Source of the DNA: Weissella hellenica | Lineage (GTDB): Bacteria > Bacillota > Bacilli > Lactobacillales > Lactobacillaceae | Direction of reading: 5' to 3' | Length of the DNA: 64,000 bases | Assembly (NCBI RefSeq): GCF_005405545.1 | Contig: NZ_BJEG01000006.1 | Location: 27,648 to 91,647 of the forward strand | In this document: positions 62,835-64,000 of the stretch, piece by piece | Numbering within the stretch: position 1 is the stretch's first letter | Layout: every line of letters begins with the position of its first letter | The notes under the pieces: model-generated | Seen by the model: the letters and a program-made list of their open reading frames with translations, nothing else | What the model was told of the DNA's origin: nothing | The model's database searches: none | Program-made: the position numbers and the translations under genes

Positions 62835-62864
62835 ATTATACATAATTTGTGAATATTTTCATAA
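62835..62864 (-). promoter_or_regulatory. Rex-type operator within the cydA promoter
   Basis: TTGTGAATATTTTCATAA (62847-62864) matches the Rex consensus TTGTGAA-4-TTCACAA at all but one position. On the minus strand it ends just before TATAAT (62835-62840), in the promoter spacer. NADH-sensing Rex bound here would block cydAB when NADH is low. Confidence 0.8.
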
Positions 62865-62980
62865 TCATTTCATTAACCAAATTTTTTTGTTATTTTTGTC
62901 GTAAAATCAAACTAATTTTATAGACCTTTTCCAATTTTTTGCTTAAAATAAATTAAAATATACTTTTTGGAGGACTTAGT

Positions 62981-63913
62981 ATGACTGTGAACTTGTTAGC
63001 TTTATCACCTTTGACAGATGCTGATATTGAAACATTAAATGCCTATGACGTGGTAGTTATTAGGCCCGAAAACTTAACTATTAAAAATTACGGTGATATT
63101 GATATCAGTTATGGGTGGGATGGCGATATCATTAATCATATCTTAGCAACACCAAATCATCAATTAAAATGGATTCAAGCCTACTCTGCAGGTGTTGACT
63201 ATATGCCTCTAAATACACTTGCTGAACAAAAAATCATCCTAACGAATGCAAGCGGTCAACGTTCCAAACCTATTGCGCAAAGTGTTATAAGCTATATTTT
63301 TTATTTCGCACGTGGCTTAAATGTCTATCAAAATCAAAAAAGTTGGCAACCCTTTACTAATCAATTTATCTTGCAAGCATTACCCGTTATTATCTTTGGT
63401 ACTGGCCAAATTGGTCAACAAATTGCTAAGTATTTACAATCTTTTGATACACCTGTTTACGGTGTTAATACATCTGGTCATCCTGTAGATAATTTTGATA
63501 AAGTTTTCGCTATTAACAATTTAAATAATTTACCAGATAATATTGCAATTGTTATTAATAGCTTGCCCAGCACAGCGCAAACGAATCATTTTTTTGATAA
63601 ACATAGTCTAAACTTATTTAATGACTTATTTTTATTTATCAACATTGGGCGTGGCGCTACAGTTAATGAAACTGATCTTTTAACAAAGCTCAATGATGGT
63701 ACGATTAAATATGCTGCGCTTGATGTCACAGCTACTGAACCTATCTCTGATGATTCTAAATTATGGCAGCAAGATAACTTACTTTTAACACAACATACAA
63801 CATGGGCTGGTAATTCAGAAAAACTCTTTACTATTTTCATGAAAAACTTACCTGATTTTATTGATCATAAACCACTATCCGTAAACGTTGTTAATTATGA
63901 TACCGGTTATTAA
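62981..63913 (+). CDS. D-isomer-specific 2-hydroxyacid dehydrogenase family protein
   Basis: This is a 310-residue NAD(P)-dependent oxidoreductase. The Rossmann loop is FGTGQIGQQIA (about 139-149). The catalytic triad Arg224 (INIGRGATVNE), Glu253 (ALDVTATEP) and His272 (LTQHTTWAG) is intact. It is closer to the SerA-like/glyoxylate reductase branch than to fermentative D-lactate dehydrogenase, and the substrate is unknown. GGAGG lies seven bases before the ATG. It is divergent from cydA and shares its 249-base control region. Confidence 0.88.
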   Translation: MTVNLLALSPLTDADIETLNAYDVVVIRPENLTIKNYGDIDISYGWDGDIINHILATPNHQLKWIQAYSAGVDYMPLNTLAEQKIILTNASGQRSKPIAQSVISYIFYFARGLNVYQNQKSWQPFTNQFILQALPVIIFGTGQIGQQIAKYLQSFDTPVYGVNTSGHPVDNFDKVFAINNLNNLPDNIAIVINSLPSTAQTNHFFDKHSLNLFNDLFLFINIGRGATVNETDLLTKLNDGTIKYAALDVTATEPISDDSKLWQQDNLLLTQHTTWAGNSEKLFTIFMKNLPDFIDHKPLSVNVVNYDTGY

Positions 63914-63942
63914 TACCTAATAAAAAAGGCTCTATACTTTCT

Positions 63943-63971
63943 AGCGTGAAACTAAACATTTCACGCTTTTT
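63943..63971 (+). terminator. Terminator of the 2-hydroxyacid dehydrogenase gene
   Basis: Perfect arms AGCGTGAAA / TTTCACGCT with a 7-base loop are followed by TTTTATTTT. Confidence 0.88.
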
Positions 63972-64000
63972 ATTTTGTCTTTTTCACATAAAAAAAGACA

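Overview
The window looks like the chromosome of a low-GC, heterofermentative lactic acid bacterium, most likely Leuconostocaceae (Weissella or Leuconostoc type). The evidence is a complete Firmicute division and cell-wall (dcw) cluster, a T-box and an L-box, a short (about 473 residue) pyruvate kinase standing alone rather than behind pfkA, a cydABDC set under a Rex-type operator, and class Ib ribonucleotide reductase. I see no rRNA, tRNA, insertion sequence, prophage or CRISPR array. Most genes lie on the minus strand. The genus is inferred, not proven.

Layout. 1-2164: end of a competence pseudopilus (comG) operon. 2268-8608: purine permease, YebC, RecD2 helicase, TPR protein and a phosphatase. 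8705-25318: ileS under an isoleucine T-box, then the dcw cluster read from mraZ (25318) through rsmH, ftsL, pbp2x, mraY, murD, murG, divIB, ftsA, ftsZ, sepF, yggT and ylmH to divIVA (11779). Five GTGG repeats at an exact 10-bp period lie upstream of mraZ. 25589-31016: a small membrane protein, rsmE, prmA, pyk and lysP under a lysine riboswitch. 31473-36370: a degenerate PAP2-like membrane protein, fhs, and an amino-acid ABC importer under a T-box that is probably histidine-specific. 36455-39905: mreBC and mreD, split by an alpha-carbonic anhydrase gene on the other strand.

39990-45615: RadC-like and VOC proteins, an Rgg-like regulator, two FluC subunits, and a TrpXYZ-type ABC transporter. The transporter is preceded by the most interesting element in the window: a leader with its own promoter and a 14-codon ORF encoding MSNFVLNFNGWWRR, followed by structured RNA and an intrinsic terminator. 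It has the layout of an enterobacterial trp attenuator (E. coli TrpL has a comparable FVL...GWWR core) where a T-box would normally be expected.

45616-50756: nrdHEF with divergent nrdI and two unknown genes. 50854-56634: a LysM surface hydrolase, then DUF1831, mtnN, a possible MacP-like tail-anchored protein, a Nudix hydrolase, csp and a DUF3397-like protein in one operon. Next come a 40-residue DUF4044-like protein, a PurK-like protein that has lost family motifs, and a glucosaminidase that apparently starts at CTG. 56647-62731: cydABDC. 62981-63913: a 2-hydroxyacid dehydrogenase.

Together the genes cover growth and division (dcw, mre, LysM, glucosaminidase), amino-acid uptake controlled by three different RNA mechanisms (L-box, T-box and leader-peptide attenuator), nucleotide supply, and optional respiration.
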